Assembly (NCBI GenBank): GCA_027923505.1 | Contig: BROI01000019.1 | Coordinates: 124,001-188,000 of the forward strand | Length of the DNA stretch: 64,000 bases | Source of the DNA: Mayamaea pseudoterrestris | Taxonomy: Eukaryota > Bacillariophyta > Bacillariophyceae > Sellaphorales > Sellaphoraceae | Reading direction: 5' to 3' | Notes under the pieces: generated by a model | Database searches by the model: none | Seen by the model: only the letters and a program-made list of their open reading frames with translations | What the model was told of the DNA's origin: nothing | Made by a program: the position numbers and the translations under genes | Shown: positions 32,401-40,476 of the stretch, in pieces | Layout of the letters: every line of letters starts with the position of its first letter | How positions within the stretch are numbered: the first letter of the stretch is position 1

Positions 32401-32945
32401 TCATGGGCGGCGCGCAAAGCTTTCTGCCCGACGGCTGTCGCGCCTTTTGGCGGGAAGCCCAGCATCTTGCGACAGTGCCAACCTGCACCATTCGCGGCGT
32501 CATGGAGGAACACACGACACCAGAAGCACTGGAGCTGATGCGAAACCTAATGACCAAGCAGAGTGGATCAGCCTTGCACGACTCGCAGGTGCACGTGTTC
32601 GACGCTGTCGGTCATCCCATCTACTACCGCAACCGCAACGGCTGCGTTTTGGAGCAATGCGACGTTGGCAACGGCTGCATCCAGCGAACGCACCACTGGA
32701 GTCCGCTCGAGCAGGAGGTGGAGTTTCTGCGAACGACCAAGGACATTATGATGGCATCGTACGACTGCGCCAAGGATCGGCACGTGGCGCCGTGGGTGGA
32801 AGTGAATGCGCGGTTTGGATTCATCAAGTATGCCGACTATAATCGACATGATAGCGGCAGCTTGGAGAATATTCTTTTGCGCAAGGAGGTGCACTCGTCC
32901 AAGTTGGTGCAAAAGGAACAAACGGCGTCAACGGCCACGGGTTAA
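26412..32945 (+). CDS. Giant membrane-anchored protein with alpha/beta-hydrolase-like tail
   Basis: A 2177-aa single exon from ATG 26412 to TAA 32945. Residues ~64-84 form one strong membrane helix (YYLCLFASFCLLIVAYFVW). Residues ~110-220 are a low-complexity Thr/Lys then Asp-rich acidic stretch. Residues ~240-1800 are unassigned, with beta-rich then helical character and basic Ser/Arg patches near 1380. The last ~330 residues look like an alpha/beta-hydrolase: the nucleophile elbow G-Y-S-Q-G with Ser1901, and a candidate catalytic His2068 in HVFDAVGHP. This is the order expected for a Ser-Asp-His triad. The domain might be an esterase or lipase acting at a membrane; the substrate is unknown. 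The middle could be a lipid-transfer or scaffold module, but I see no decisive motif. It converges with the DUF6816-like gene (57 bp). Confidence 0.75.
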   Translation: MQAATENIADAATILVQDVISDATAVAQAYSPMEELLRLLRESQLLPNVMIKLLAAAYQFYQDAFYYLCLFASFCLLIVAYFVWQHIRPLPGLPLKKLPKRPLLSVLFQPDDITGTRVLQQQRQEKVTRERRNSSSKPMVVTTTKTTTTKTTKALDAKHKKDDDAPSAPYSDDMDDFDSGKGFDIDDDDDLDDDDLDADINGLDQDVNDDDDSLDGETPPPPQQPFFSSSNYKIDMPDSFAPLLSSSHVEVLLNQLTADLIHGAKAEATIRLRPGQYEIPLDKDSSRPQLTLQAPEKGCKVSVLALVGSDRLTTAQDLSGSIATSARSQTMVKAAGLVLDPPLALLNVAPTLIHFPTLFQDVYLQHQVRKWQLLRWLKSWIVSLHSWIEKFLWILESKCQIHLSKITIRPIYQGRQYGTWKWYSKWRNRSEVPTDAESITAATPGNGDSPGGVTKDDDSNDWRLSLSFSGHVLLWNWIPIPFINIVLPTFIIPQPHALLHRLCTTQPLASAKVRRELIAEQRIAIAALEAVDAFATHVKVMATPPAVGIDITLPGGLAVAMELGLGRDPYAGQYSLPSRAADDLNSPSNHGPGKQSDIPVASDASLSSWTTKPENTSGLLHRTTTGSFRQSSPFDANQVVPWLLEFQAKGTVNHDKLSIHILKCSAKHEEVRNGAPAINQLSVRGNMAVWKLPPGCGNVSSPVPMQRKVPAFGIRRRNSNPVVGIEDTPAVAAVLLFPEETEAYRQDQRMLKYDYSFDVAEDSRIDAITLSVGASHMMLNGGTMMTFILENLYAFGTFAARDDAVLDPIERHRKRNILRHLPATDFAAGVQNVYIPVESNSYSDDGLTLFVPSVDGGRLHVRMLGGFDENAEASIGSHGTPLPQHAVSEGVKLLVDFELPSLVMNTEGIIKEYPELDIFDGVKLRSHLSGVISGSIRAHLRPQVVPLIVSSTGPNIFNPLEAYEIDCSGSSMAIKIKEYTATLGHRRVVFPAESTVTLQIIESVVDMGFEGRTRCELGWDFQGLSPILQVTKPGVSPGDADPEQKEQVSLLINALRQGRLSLNVSPVGGITIKQAATAREDKDGLYDWKFFNALVSPDDDSLGRLIDVLHDKRTTDRVLQVAKLISSDLHRILKAILEQVWKFKETLDVEGIKEAKDGLPANRLACIVTRFVTGDVADVNRVLPIIEKIVSGEGLDIAAVKDLLREHVPETYQNWSPEIDRVVRWAAVMSGPVAAAQPYVEEKVPPLAELPHYASRLRGIPSAQELYERTLDKPHMPLDPSLSQLVGNIAPYLTFRQIEFFLEARDAGDWQANDLRRLRYVYSIKRKVLDIAESYGGLSFLPQSFLVSVFLGEATRTSLRASLKRKHKTSQQRRQKTIGQRSRPFKSRMFSSGASTLSSLRSRRGSGHSQERTDGSNLTAAERAAGLRNFDFSTLGATPENLVLELSPRGASLSEVYELGDSLLGPQDVAILLQAGLTSVMKASTVVQLNQRMLLDLICSQSRTFAVAVLAEIGSTGSPRGLTSALMSLLELDQTAFKPSHKVDMHALLESWLPGLSIPRREDYLAGGRWARQSYYEALYSVASSILEEAELYSALKGHIQRVRRYSESDPIPAPREGLDEKTENGDSGGTSRLKQAIQQAKSLIAEADQLGFQTMKRLQIDEQKEKQSKEYANAIQKYHDAFEACAKVRDLDKHSFHARWFRQFYKRNYDALTIKSLFDNVIDDVDNVRYWLHVLRSGSRREKEADPETVLEDIILPRLSLELELWTEAKASDIPEDDEMFLKPENHSEQVLLDAIIDAVIYEPSDREKLRKDPLVRLLIDNSPGHYNFNIVSAMGVVTEGKKGTELALAYKRLEEKRGIKVIRADTATARSLEYNAGKIEEAIEEAIQLGKPYGYIGYSQGCANALLAESTLLTGTPKQQHAVTSSNAGLVCRMLCFSAANGSFHGPAMEKKIERLIVLCEEFFKYQQGYVSRSLTATILENINTLLDSSTFHKIMGGAQSFLPDGCRAFWREAQHLATVPTCTIRGVMEEHTTPEALELMRNLMTKQSGSALHDSQVHVFDAVGHPIYYRNRNGCVLEQCDVGNGCIQRTHHWSPLEQEVEFLRTTKDIMMASYDCAKDRHVAPWVEVNARFGFIKYADYNRHDSGSLENILLRKEVHSSKLVQKEQTASTATG

Positions 32946-33002
32946 GATACAGGACGTATGCATGTTGTAACATCATAGAAATAGCTAGCTATATTTACAT
33001 CT

Positions 33003-33974
33003 TTACTTCTTGGTATACACTATTTCATAGTATCGCACATCCACGGGTCGGCCTCTTGCTGCCTCCCACATTTTTAGCGCCATTGGATCATTCTGCGATG
33101 GCAGTAAAAAGGCAGCCGACCGCTGTCGACAAGTGAACGAGTTTGCATCGTCGTTGAGCGTGTAGAGTGACGTTGTTTCAATCTCCTTGAGTAGCGGACG
33201 ACGCTGCGTATTGCCATTCATCACGACATTGCCCTTGCTGTCCAGTGTGGACACAATTTCGCGAACCACTTCGGAGCAGTCAAACCGTGAATCGGAAACA
33301 GTTTCCTGCCTTCGGTTCAACGTGATCAAATCAACCTGGAGTAGATTGGGCGACCCAGTGGGTGCGAGAATGCACGAGAACTTGTTGGGCGAAACTAAAT
33401 TGACATTGATCAAGCTGTTGATGCCCAAGGCCGCCTTGGCAATGCTGCCAATGTTGAACTCGCGATCGGCAATGCAGTATTTCATTTCATCAGAACCAGT
33501 CGAGACTGGAACAAAGCGACTCGTATATTCCAGCGTCGTTCCAATCTCCGACAGTGCCTTTTGATAGGTGACATTGCCTCCAAAGAGTGCCAATCCGCAT
33601 GGCGCTAGTACGCTTGTTGTATTGGACGCCACCTTCCACGTTCCCGCCATGCGTTCCGGATAGTATACATCGGAAGCTTCCATTCCATAGGGAGGTTCAC
33701 TCAGTACATTCTCCGTGACTCGCGTCTCCAATAGTCCAACGGGAAGGCTGGCGGAAGCGCTTGTAGATGTGTAGTAGTCGGCTGCGTTGCTTGGCAGTAA
33801 CGTCATTACCTGAGCAGTCGTTGTTGTCATGATTTGATTGAGTACTCTTCGTCGATCGAGCTGCCGTTTCCCTGCATTCCACGAATAGCTGCTGGAGCAT
33901 GTCACAAGACAATGTATAATGAGAAGAAGGAGCGACGAAGAAAGCATCTTGTCCATGTCATTCGCTTGTGCCAT
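33003..33974 (-). CDS. Plastid/thylakoid-lumen-type protein (DUF6816-like)
   Basis: 323 aa from ATG 33974-33972; in-frame ATGs at codons 7 and 10 are equally possible starts. The N-terminus has a signal segment (SSSLLLLIIHCLVTCSSSYS), then a basic region with an RR pair (QLDRRRVLNQ) and a second hydrophobic stretch ending LLPSNAADYY. That two-step leader fits a thylakoid lumen route, with a twin-arginine-like pattern. The mature part contains PPYGMEASDVYYPERMAGTW near residues 93-112 and GGNVTYQKALSEIGTTLEYT, which I associate from memory with a conserved cyanobacterial/plastid family (DUF6816). Function unknown. The ending DVRYYEIVYTKK is typical of a lipocalin-like beta fold, which is a guess. 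Confidence 0.65.
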   Translation of the reverse strand: MAQANDMDKMLSSSLLLLIIHCLVTCSSSYSWNAGKRQLDRRRVLNQIMTTTTAQVMTLLPSNAADYYTSTSASASLPVGLLETRVTENVLSEPPYGMEASDVYYPERMAGTWKVASNTTSVLAPCGLALFGGNVTYQKALSEIGTTLEYTSRFVPVSTGSDEMKYCIADREFNIGSIAKAALGINSLINVNLVSPNKFSCILAPTGSPNLLQVDLITLNRRQETVSDSRFDCSEVVREIVSTLDSKGNVVMNGNTQRRPLLKEIETTSLYTLNDDANSFTCRQRSAAFLLPSQNDPMALKMWEAARGRPVDVRYYEIVYTKK

Positions 33975-34390
33975 GGTCGCAACGAAAAAAAAGAAGGCCG
34001 ATGAGATCAGTCCCGGTAGGACGAACGTAAAACCGGTGCGATTTCAATTATTCTCACTGCCATGAGCAATGTTCCTATATAGCAACGCGACACCAAGCAC
34101 TAGACGTTATACATCGAATTGTTGCACGGCGGGACCAAGAAGATGAAGAAAATGATGATGCAACCATCAGAACTTTAAACGTGGCATTTGGCACATCGCC
34201 TTGAGTGTGCGGGAGCTTGTTTGGCACTCGCACACTTAAAGCATTGCCGGGTTGTGTATTGCATTGCCATTGCTTCCTTTTCTCACGTCATCATCTTTAT
34301 TTGTTTTAAAGATGAATCACCAAATGTGTCTGATCAGGACGGAAGATACGCGATGATGTACGGGTATGCGAGTCGACGCAAGTTCGGCCA
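33975..34390. other. Divergent intergenic region, no gene seen
   Basis: A 416-bp gap between two divergent starts. A forward frame of 68 codons at 34188-34394 is present, but it has no coding character I can defend and it ends inside the next start region. An acceptor-like TGGTTTCAG at about 34423-34431 exists, but I could not find a donor in a compatible phase. Confidence 0.4.
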
Positions 34391-34771
34391 ATGACGACTT
34401 TTTCATCAATGCATTCTCACATGGTTTCAGATGCTCTCGACAGAATTCTCGACGCGGCGGGAGATCAGCGTGATATCATGTTGGCTCTTATGCATTATTA
34501 CGCCATTGCTGAACGCATCAATCTTCCTGGTATACCCGAACGTTATCAAATACCTTTGATGCACGACTTTGCACGTGAACACCCTGACATTGGTTTGGAC
34601 GCCAACACTGTTTTGGGACATGTACGAGCCCTTGTTGACGATCCAGTCTATATCCTTGGCATGAATTGGCTAGACTACTATGCAAAACGTCGACCGCGAC
34701 CGTCTTTGCCAAGCGAAGCCGACATGCAAGAAAATATGACAAAGTCGCATGACAGCAACTTAGACAAATAA
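34391..34771 (+). CDS. Small uncharacterised 126-aa protein
   Basis: ATG 34391 to TAA 34771. The sequence is helical and well behaved (DALDRILDAAGDQRDIMLAL, RYQIPLMHDFAREHP, YILGMNWLDYYAKRRPRP) and acidic at the start, basic near residue 100. It has no signal peptide or membrane helix. No family is recognised. It may be a true small protein or the 3' exon of a gene whose 5' exon I could not place. Stops of this gene and the LRR-like gene lie 173 bp apart. Confidence 0.55.
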   Translation: MTTFSSMHSHMVSDALDRILDAAGDQRDIMLALMHYYAIAERINLPGIPERYQIPLMHDFAREHPDIGLDANTVLGHVRALVDDPVYILGMNWLDYYAKRRPRPSLPSEADMQENMTKSHDSNLDK

Positions 34772-34944
34772 GGGGAATGTCAGTTGAGCTGGTTAGAGAA
34801 CATACCTCCAATATGAACGTCGACTTTTGCGGTGATTATCGCTAAGTAGCATAATATGAGTTATAAAAGCAGTTATATGGATCTGTAAATTACATACAAA
34901 GACTCCCGCAGGGCTCATGCAATGTTTCACGATGAACTTGAATA

Positions 34945-36573
34945 TTAGTACTCCCGACAATTCTCGCGTATGAGATCTTGCAGGTCCCATTCATTGCGTC
35001 GAATAAACTCATAAAGCATGAGCAAATCAACAGCTTCCACAGCCTCCAGCATGCCGCGTCGACGATCAGATTCCAACTCAGCAGTAGCAATGCGCTCAAA
35101 CTTGGGTCCGTGAATAATCCGCTTGCGATTCAACTCCAATACATGTTGAACTCGGGCACACCAGTCTGCACTAACGTGCTCATCCTCATGCATCAAAATG
35201 ACTTCTGCTAAATGTCGAACCCCTTGATCGAGAGCTTTAAGCAGCGCTTCCGAAGCAATGGCAGGGCCGGTGTAGCCTGGCGCGATGCTAATAGTCAACT
35301 TTCGCAATGTGGTACTCTTCTCAACGTAGCGGGAAAGAGCTTCATCGAATGATTCGCCCCAATCCGCAACAAACAGTGTCACCTCTTCAAGCCTCCACTT
35401 GCAAGCGTTTCGTAAAAAGTCGCTCAATGTTTTGCTCTTGTAAAAGTAGCAGCAATCGGCCAGGTAAAACGAGCCCAAGCTGAGCACTCGAATCGCCGTG
35501 GCAGGGTTTCCTAAACCGTTACTAAAAGCTTCCAAAAAGTCTGGATGGGCGGATGTTTGATATTCAAGTTCCACAAGGTTTGACTGCAGGAGCGCATTCG
35601 CCAGCGTAACGTGCGTTTCCTGAGGCAACACCCAATTGTAAATTGTTAGCTTTTGAAGCCTAGACGCAGCCAAAGCATTGATAACAATCCTTGCAACTTC
35701 AACATTGGCAAGCTTGATGTTGACAAGCACCAACGTCTCCAGATGCGGCATTGCAAGGACACCAGCAATCGTGTTTGCGTCTTCGACAGAAGATAAGTTA
35801 AAGCGTTGTCCATCCATTGAAACCATGGATAACTGTGGCATCGTAGGCATCGACGACCACAAGGCTCGAAAAGTGTGAATTTCAATACCAACCATGTCAA
35901 GATTCTTAATATTGGCATTGTTAGCAATGCATGCTTCCAAAGCTGGGAGCTGGTCGACATCTTCCTCGTCGGCAGTGAAGTTGAACCCAACATAATCCAT
36001 ATGTCGACACGCATTAATAACCGCATTGATAAAAGCCATGTTAGCGAAAATACCTTCACCGCGAAACTCAATAAACAGAGGGCTTCCAAATCTACGCCCG
36101 ACGGCAGCTCCACAAGCGGCAACTTGATCCATGTCAGTAATCCCGGCGGCTCTGAGATGCTCCATCTTCTGAGCCATTCCCGAAAGTGAAAAGATGATAT
36201 GATAGACTTTACACTGAGATAATGCTTCGATCAGCTTATCTTGTAGACTAGCATTCAAAGTGAGACCAACAATGTTATCATCCGTCAGAGTCATGCGCGC
36301 TACCGGATCGTGCTTCGAGCTCGCGCCAAAAGAAAACCCGGCAATGTTTCCCTCGCAGTAATGCTGCATGCGATCTGCCGCAGACCGCCAGTATCGTACG
36401 TGCTCCGGCCCGCCTGGCGGCAAAAGTGCTGCATCCAACTCTTGCTCCGCCTGTTCCGCAGCGGCTTGTTCAAAAGCCTCGAACAGCATTTCTCGCTCGA
36501 TAGGATCTGCTCCTTCGGCTGGTTGCCGTTCCTCCACGAATCGTCGAAAAGCATTCCAGTCAATGTGAGCCAT
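34945..36573 (-). CDS. Leucine-rich-repeat (RNI-like) protein
   Basis: 542 aa in one exon, ATG at 36573-36571. Residues 1-60 are acidic and helical. From ~90 to 470 there are irregular repeats of ~25-30 residues with the L..L.l....N pattern of ribonuclease-inhibitor-like LRRs, for example ANNANIKNLDMVGIEIHTF, MPHLETLVLVNIKLANVEVA and ALAASRLQKLTIYNW. No kinase, signal peptide or membrane segment is attached, so it is a soluble intracellular LRR protein. Similar solitary LRR proteins are abundant in diatoms. The partner is unknown. The C-terminal 70 residues are helical and acidic. Confidence 0.7.
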   Translation of the reverse strand: MAHIDWNAFRRFVEERQPAEGADPIEREMLFEAFEQAAAEQAEQELDAALLPPGGPEHVRYWRSAADRMQHYCEGNIAGFSFGASSKHDPVARMTLTDDNIVGLTLNASLQDKLIEALSQCKVYHIIFSLSGMAQKMEHLRAAGITDMDQVAACGAAVGRRFGSPLFIEFRGEGIFANMAFINAVINACRHMDYVGFNFTADEEDVDQLPALEACIANNANIKNLDMVGIEIHTFRALWSSMPTMPQLSMVSMDGQRFNLSSVEDANTIAGVLAMPHLETLVLVNIKLANVEVARIVINALAASRLQKLTIYNWVLPQETHVTLANALLQSNLVELEYQTSAHPDFLEAFSNGLGNPATAIRVLSLGSFYLADCCYFYKSKTLSDFLRNACKWRLEEVTLFVADWGESFDEALSRYVEKSTTLRKLTISIAPGYTGPAIASEALLKALDQGVRHLAEVILMHEDEHVSADWCARVQHVLELNRKRIIHGPKFERIATAELESDRRRGMLEAVEAVDLLMLYEFIRRNEWDLQDLIRENCREY

Positions 36574-36870
36574 TGTATAGGTAGGAGGATTAAATGTTTA
36601 TGATCCCCGGACTTAACAACGCAATATTGTGAGCGGAGCGAAGCGTGGAAGTTGTGTGGATGTTCGATGGAGAATCGATGCGCCCGATGCCGCGGTCAAG
36701 TTTCACCGTTCGTAAGCTAGTCGTACCGGTACTTGATCTTGCCACTGGGTACCGTTCCGACATCGACTTTCGTCCACGCGATGAGCCACCATGGCAAGCT
36801 TTTCGCGAGAACGAGATCTTTGCATGCTGCTGAAGCTTCCATTTGATACATATACATACAAATTAAAAGC

Positions 36871-39318
36871 ATGAAGATTGAAGAGATTGTCAATGAGTTA
36901 CTCGACAGCCACGAAGACGAAGGCAGTCGTCGGCGTGCAGCAGCCGTCCAAGCGTTTGCCCAAGTGGACTTGCTCGACGAACACAACTACTTGCACCAGG
37001 CGAATGATAGTGACGCCGTCTTGCCCTTTTTGCTGGACGAGGAGCAAGAATTGGCAGACTTTACAACGGATGCTTTGTCCATGCTGGATGAGAGTGATGA
37101 AGGCGGAGGTGACTTGGAAAATGGAGCTCAAGCAGACGCTGAAGGAAGCGCACCACTAGACGACAGTCTCCTGCAGCATTCGTATGAAGCCTTGCCAGAG
37201 ATTGACATGATTGGAACGGACGATGCGTTTCTCGCTCCCATTGAAAATTTGACGAGTGTCTTTGACGACTTTGCGCACTTTCGGGAAACAAAGGATGACC
37301 AAGATCAAGATGATGGCGACGACGACGATTCCAAGGCTTGGACCAAGGAAGATGAAGATGATGAAAGTAACTCGAATACTTCCATTGCAAACGACTTTGA
37401 TGACAACGCTGACTTTCAACCATCTCGCGTCTTGGATCAGCTTGGAAAACTTACTATGGATACCAAATCCGGAGCTGCGGATGAATACAATGAGCAAGAT
37501 ATCAACAATGACAATGTAAATGACGACAACTACTTTGTCTGCCAACCATGCACGCCTATTAACCTGCAAATGCAGTGGAAGGAGGAGGACTCACGTCTTG
37601 CCATTGAGCAAAAGCGCCTTGGATTGGGTCCAGTAACCGACCAAGATTTGGAGGAAATGATGAAACACTTTGCCGGCGGTCTGGACTTGGAGCATCAATT
37701 GACAGCGGCGGATTTGCGGCTACGAGAAACACTCATGAACGAATCAAGTACAGCAGGAGCTGTAACCTCAACAGACCATGCGGCTCCTACTCAGCCGTCA
37801 CCAGTCCGACCAGCTGCCATGGCTGCCGCCAAGCCTTGGTTGGAGGCATTTGCGCAAGACGGCGCTAGCAGCAGCAAGCCTACTACAGCAACGAATCCCA
37901 GTGAGCAAGTCTTGCTGGGCGGTCACCGCGAACGCATCCTTGGCATGGACTTGGACGAGTCTGGCCGCTACTTGGCAACGGCCAGTCAAGACTCCAACGT
38001 TTGCGTCTGGGATGTTTGCAGCAACAAGCTTTTGCGAACCTTGCCGCACAATGCCAAGTTTGAGTGTCTTCGCGTGGCATGGGCAAGTAGTACTTGGGCC
38101 GATCAAGTGCTAAAGTCGTCGACGCAGCTGCGGCCAAAGTATTTGCTGGCGACGGGCACGGCGGAAGGCGTCGTTTTGTTGTTTGGGACGGACGATCCAG
38201 CCAACGAGTGGAAGTGCTTGTATACCATTGAGCATTCCGACTTTAACCATGTTGCGCCACAAGACGAGGACGACAAGCCGCAAATCTACGCGCTTCAATT
38301 TATCGATCACTATAAGGCGCTACCCAGCGCAGACGATGATGTCCATAATAGTTTTCTCATGACATCGTCCAATGACTGCATTCACTTTTGGGAGCTGGAT
38401 GCCCAAAAGAGAAGCAAGGTTGACGAAGTCGGATCGTCCGAGCATCAGCTGCATTTACGCGAAGTCATGAGTCTGCGTTTCACGCACTTGCATGGAGTTG
38501 GATATGGCGTGCGACCATGTCAAGTCACGGGACGTGCCACCATGAGTGCGCTGCCGTCGGCACATACTGTTGGTCCGACTCTAGACAATGAGACAGCTAC
38601 CAATGACGACGCGGAGACTCCCTATGGAGGCGCCCATCGCAATCCGAACCACTTTATCTTTGTCTTTGACGCCTCGTACTGCTCGACGAATTCGTTGCTT
38701 GGCGCGGCGCTCTCGGACGGAAGCCTTCGCCTCATGAACGGTCGCGGCGTTTGCTTGAGCGCCTTGCAACTCCCGGGTGTGCAGTCGCACTTGACATCCT
38801 TTTGCTGGGACACCACTGGCACCCGCCTGGCGACGAGCGTTGCGACGGGATACGTTGTGGTTTGGTCGGTAATCAACGTGACAGTGCAGAACAGTGGATA
38901 CGAGGAGCTCAAAACGTCGTGTCTGTCGGCCATGCAGGGTGGACATGAGCTGGACCGACCGCTGTTTGGAGTTGCCTTTTGCGGCGGCGAGCAGGAGGAG
39001 TTGCTGCTGTCGTGGGGTGTGGATGGTCGCTTGTGCCTGTGGGATTGCAAGAGTGACGACGCGGACGTATATGCGCCACTGGCTACCTTGCTGGATCGCA
39101 ACGACTATCCCATTTATGCGACAGCGTTTCATGCTCGCATCGGACTTTTGGCAATTGGAGGCGGTGCAGATGGAGGCTTTATTGGTATTCCGGCGTATCT
39201 ATACAAGATTGCGAACCTTGAAACGATTGATGCGGAGCATGCGGACAAGAAAGCAAAATCTACTGAAAGCACCGACCAAGAAGAAGATGTGGCGACGAAA
39301 GTAGAGACAGAAAAGTAA
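36871..39318 (+). CDS. WD40-repeat protein with acidic N-terminus
   Basis: 815 aa, ATG 36871 to TAA 39318. Residues 1-340 are acidic and mostly low complexity (Asp/Glu/Asn tracts such as DQDQDDGDDDDSKAW). Residues ~345-790 contain WD40 blades: GHRERILGMDLDESGRYLAT with SQDSNVCVWDV, then YLLATGTAEGVVLLFGTDD, SSNDCIHFWELD, LGAALSDGSLRLMNGRG, GTRLATSVATGYVVVW and LLLSWGVDGRLCLWD. About seven blades can be counted, enough for one propeller. The acidic tail and WD propeller resemble nuclear assembly or scaffold factors, but I cannot assign a named orthologue. The stop is 173 bp from the convergent plastid gene. Confidence 0.8.
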   Translation: MKIEEIVNELLDSHEDEGSRRRAAAVQAFAQVDLLDEHNYLHQANDSDAVLPFLLDEEQELADFTTDALSMLDESDEGGGDLENGAQADAEGSAPLDDSLLQHSYEALPEIDMIGTDDAFLAPIENLTSVFDDFAHFRETKDDQDQDDGDDDDSKAWTKEDEDDESNSNTSIANDFDDNADFQPSRVLDQLGKLTMDTKSGAADEYNEQDINNDNVNDDNYFVCQPCTPINLQMQWKEEDSRLAIEQKRLGLGPVTDQDLEEMMKHFAGGLDLEHQLTAADLRLRETLMNESSTAGAVTSTDHAAPTQPSPVRPAAMAAAKPWLEAFAQDGASSSKPTTATNPSEQVLLGGHRERILGMDLDESGRYLATASQDSNVCVWDVCSNKLLRTLPHNAKFECLRVAWASSTWADQVLKSSTQLRPKYLLATGTAEGVVLLFGTDDPANEWKCLYTIEHSDFNHVAPQDEDDKPQIYALQFIDHYKALPSADDDVHNSFLMTSSNDCIHFWELDAQKRSKVDEVGSSEHQLHLREVMSLRFTHLHGVGYGVRPCQVTGRATMSALPSAHTVGPTLDNETATNDDAETPYGGAHRNPNHFIFVFDASYCSTNSLLGAALSDGSLRLMNGRGVCLSALQLPGVQSHLTSFCWDTTGTRLATSVATGYVVVWSVINVTVQNSGYEELKTSCLSAMQGGHELDRPLFGVAFCGGEQEELLLSWGVDGRLCLWDCKSDDADVYAPLATLLDRNDYPIYATAFHARIGLLAIGGGADGGFIGIPAYLYKIANLETIDAEHADKKAKSTESTDQEEDVATKVETEK

Positions 39319-39491
39319 AATGTTTGTGTAAATTATGTAGTTTTCTATATTACTTTGTATCATGCTATGCTTCGCAACCGTCATCGATGCGCTAATCAAA
39401 GCACCGTGTTCAGTCATAATCATGGTCGAAAGACAGCCCTGACGCTGCGTTCATTTTGCCAAGAACCTGACTAACTTCATTCGTTAACGTC

Positions 39492-40144
39492 TTATATAAA
39501 GTAAGATCCCGGACTGGCATTCGAATCCGCACTCGTGACAACATCCGTCGGAATGGAAACGGCCGAAAGCAACGCTCCTCCGACGGAAATGGCCGCCAAG
39601 ACACCAATCCAAAACTGTCGCAAATGATGGAATGACAAGATAAGAGATAAGATAAACTTACTTGCTGACCTGTACATTCATTCTTTCACTCATTCATTTA
39701 CTCATTTATTCACACACTCTCCTACAACATATAATTTACCTTCCAATCTCCCTTGACCGAATCCCACGTTGGCAGTTCCATACCGCCCACCAAATCCTCC
39801 GCGATGCGATCCACTTGCTTGGTCGCCTTGTTGGCGGCGCGAATGGCGGCAATCTCGGCGTCCGACTTGTAAAAGTCCTTGCCGGGTCGATTTTCTGTGA
39901 TTTTTTGCTCACGCACCACCTTTTTCCATTCCTCGTCCCAGTCAATGCTTCCGGTATATGACGTGTTTTCTTCGTCGGGCATGTTGCTGCTTCCTTCGGA
40001 TGGTTTGGAAGGTGGTGCAACGAACAGCAACGTGGAATGTAGCGTTCTGGACGACGTGTGACTGCTTCGTTGCAGGCGAAAGGCGATTGCGGCATCCAAA
40101 GCGACGCCGGCTACGAGCAAGCTCAGTGTAGAAGATAACCTCAT
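39492..40144 (-). CDS. Plastid-targeted single-pass membrane protein
   Basis: Two exons on the minus strand: 40144-39740 and 39614-39492, intron 39739-39615 (GTAAATT...TTGCGACAG, 125 nt), phase 0 after DSVKGDWK. This gives 175 aa. The leader MRLSSTLSLLVAGVALDAA is a signal peptide followed by IAF|RLQ, the ASAFAP-type motif for import into a secondary plastid. The middle is hydrophilic (IDWDEEWKKVVREQK). Exon 2 adds a membrane helix (FWIGVLAAISVGGALLSAVS) near the C-terminus. The topology suggests a thylakoid or envelope protein with a stromal domain. Function unknown. The intron would otherwise truncate the protein just before its anchor. Confidence 0.75.
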
Positions 40145-40476
40145 TTGTTCCAGTATAATGTACAGGAATTGTTGTGTCTACCGATAGGTATCTCGACAAA
40201 AGATAATGATGATCTTCCTTGAGCTGCGCCGAAGCTTGTGTCATGGTGAAGGTTCGAGCGCGGCACGAAGCAGATCGACCGACCACCTCGGATGACGTGG
40301 TTGTTGAAGCGTGACTGTATCAAGCGTGAATGAAAAGAAGGCCACTCCCGTTGCGACATCTTACAGTGCGCGACCACGACCGCTCGTGACCATGGACAAG
40401 AGTGAATCTCCGTCCATTGCTCGCTTGCCTTCTTGATCTGAACCTACACATATATACAGCTCCAATCAATTTCACC
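40145..40476. other. Divergent intergenic region
   Basis: A 332-bp gap between the plastid membrane protein gene and the isomerase gene. Only short frames cross it. A frame open from a GTG at 40402 joins the isomerase frame but has no ATG, so I treat it as leader. No motif can be named. Confidence 0.5.

Noticed and set aside
36645-36833. A 62-codon forward frame between the LRR and WD40 genes
   Set aside because: It begins at GTG, lies in a shared promoter region and shows no domain.
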